Origin: Sulfurovum sp.
Lineage (GTDB): Bacteria > Campylobacterota > Campylobacteria > Campylobacterales > Sulfurovaceae
DNA: 5,988 nt
Assembly: GCA_030634925.1 (NCBI GenBank)
Contig: DAOVZV010000084.1
Location: 1-5,988 of the forward strand
Direction of reading: 5' to 3'
The notes beneath the pieces were generated by a model. The model had not been told where the DNA came from, ran no database searches, and saw nothing but the letters and a program-made list of their open reading frames with translations. This document shows positions 5,767-5,988 of the stretch, piece after piece. Position 1 is the first letter of the stretch. Every line of letters starts with the position of its first letter. The translations under genes were made by a program, and so were the position numbers.

Positions 5767-5988
5767 TTATATTAACTCTCTTATTACTTTTTCACTAAGT
5801 CCAGTACTTTGCATAATTGTATTTATATCTACTTTAGACAATATAAGACTTTTTGCTATCTCTATTTCTCTTTTTTCTTTACCTTTCTCCATACCTTTTT
5901 CTATACCTTTCTTCATTCCTATAGACTCTGCCTCTTCTTTGGCGTAATCCATCACAGCTTTATAGTCTAGTCTTCTTTTCAAATCTTG
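5767..5988 (-). CDS. C-terminal tail of an Rpn-family (PD-(D/E)XK) nuclease/transposase-like protein, partial
   Basis: The frame is open to the right edge, giving the last 73 residues; the TTG at 5982 is not a real start. The visible part is a long charged helix with GM/GI-x-K-G repeats (GMKKGIEKGMEKGKEK, residues 22-37 of the tail from 5982), then EIAKSLILSKVDINTIMQST and GLSEKVIREL. This layout, a Lys/Glu repeat helix followed by a small helical module ending TGLS-x-x-x-I, is the usual C-terminus of the Rpn family of recombination-promoting nucleases. The nuclease domain would lie outside the window, so catalytic residues cannot be checked and it may be a fragment. Its TAA (5769-5767) falls at the point where the PabC-like gene should start, so the two are packed or overlapping and probably cotranscribed. 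Confidence 0.7.
   Translation of the reverse strand, partial: QDLKRRLDYKAVMDYAKEEAESIGMKKGIEKGMEKGKEKREIEIAKSLILSKVDINTIMQSTGLSEKVIRELI

Noticed and set aside
5345..5947. Long open frame (200 codons) on the plus strand opposite the PabC-like and Rpn-like genes
   Set aside because: It is antisense to two recognisable genes, has a skewed composition rich in Ile, Ser and Phe, and no ribosome site; a shadow frame.
1..5988. CRISPR arrays, tRNA or rRNA genes, insertion-sequence ends, attachment sites
   Set aside because: No regularly spaced repeats, no tRNA-like cloverleaf and no flanking inverted repeats were seen; intergenic space is only 110, 158 and 14 bases.

Overview
The window is an AT-rich bacterial segment, roughly 30-38% GC by hand counts of parts of it. 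It most likely comes from a member of the Campylobacterota (Epsilonproteobacteria; a Sulfurimonas, Arcobacter or Campylobacter relative). The reasons are the tight helicase-truB pair, the short 277-residue TruB, the stand-alone class IV aminotransferase-like protein of the kind I recall from Sulfurimonas-type genomes, and the strong AUA/AGA codon preference. The genus cannot be fixed from the sequence alone.

Layout. Left (1-639, minus): the N-terminal 213 residues of a DNA cytosine-5 methyltransferase that runs off the left edge, behind its own AT-rich intergenic region (640-749) with a plausible promoter. Centre-left (750-3646, minus): a two-gene operon in which a complete UvrD/PcrA-type helicase precedes the tRNA pseudouridine-55 synthase truB, with a 4-base ATGA stop/start overlap. 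Centre (3647-3804): a 158-base divergent promoter region. Centre-right (3805-4707, plus): a complete LysR-family regulator whose stop codon overlaps the stop codon of the convergent gene, with a perfect 10-bp hairpin over both stops. Right (4704-5988, minus): a three-gene cluster read right to left. It holds the C-terminal tail of an Rpn (PD-(D/E)XK) nuclease/transposase-like protein, a class IV aminotransferase-like protein related to aminodeoxychorismate lyase (PabC), and a 152-residue protein of no assigned function that looks to me like a divergent SspB, the ClpXP substrate adaptor.

How the parts relate. uvrD (DNA repair and replication) and truB (tRNA modification) are housekeeping genes. 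From memory, in Campylobacter jejuni the helicase-truB pair is followed by csrA and ispE; here a methyltransferase occupies that place, and it is lower in GC than truB, which suggests an inserted restriction-modification gene. The PabC-like protein would act in 4-aminobenzoate/folate synthesis. Its usual N-terminal strand is present in frame but has no ATG, GTG or TTG start, right where it abuts the Rpn-like gene. The most interesting candidate for undescribed biology is the SspB-like protein, since I know of no characterised ClpX adaptor in this phylum. This rests on pattern similarity recalled from memory and needs a structure or profile comparison.
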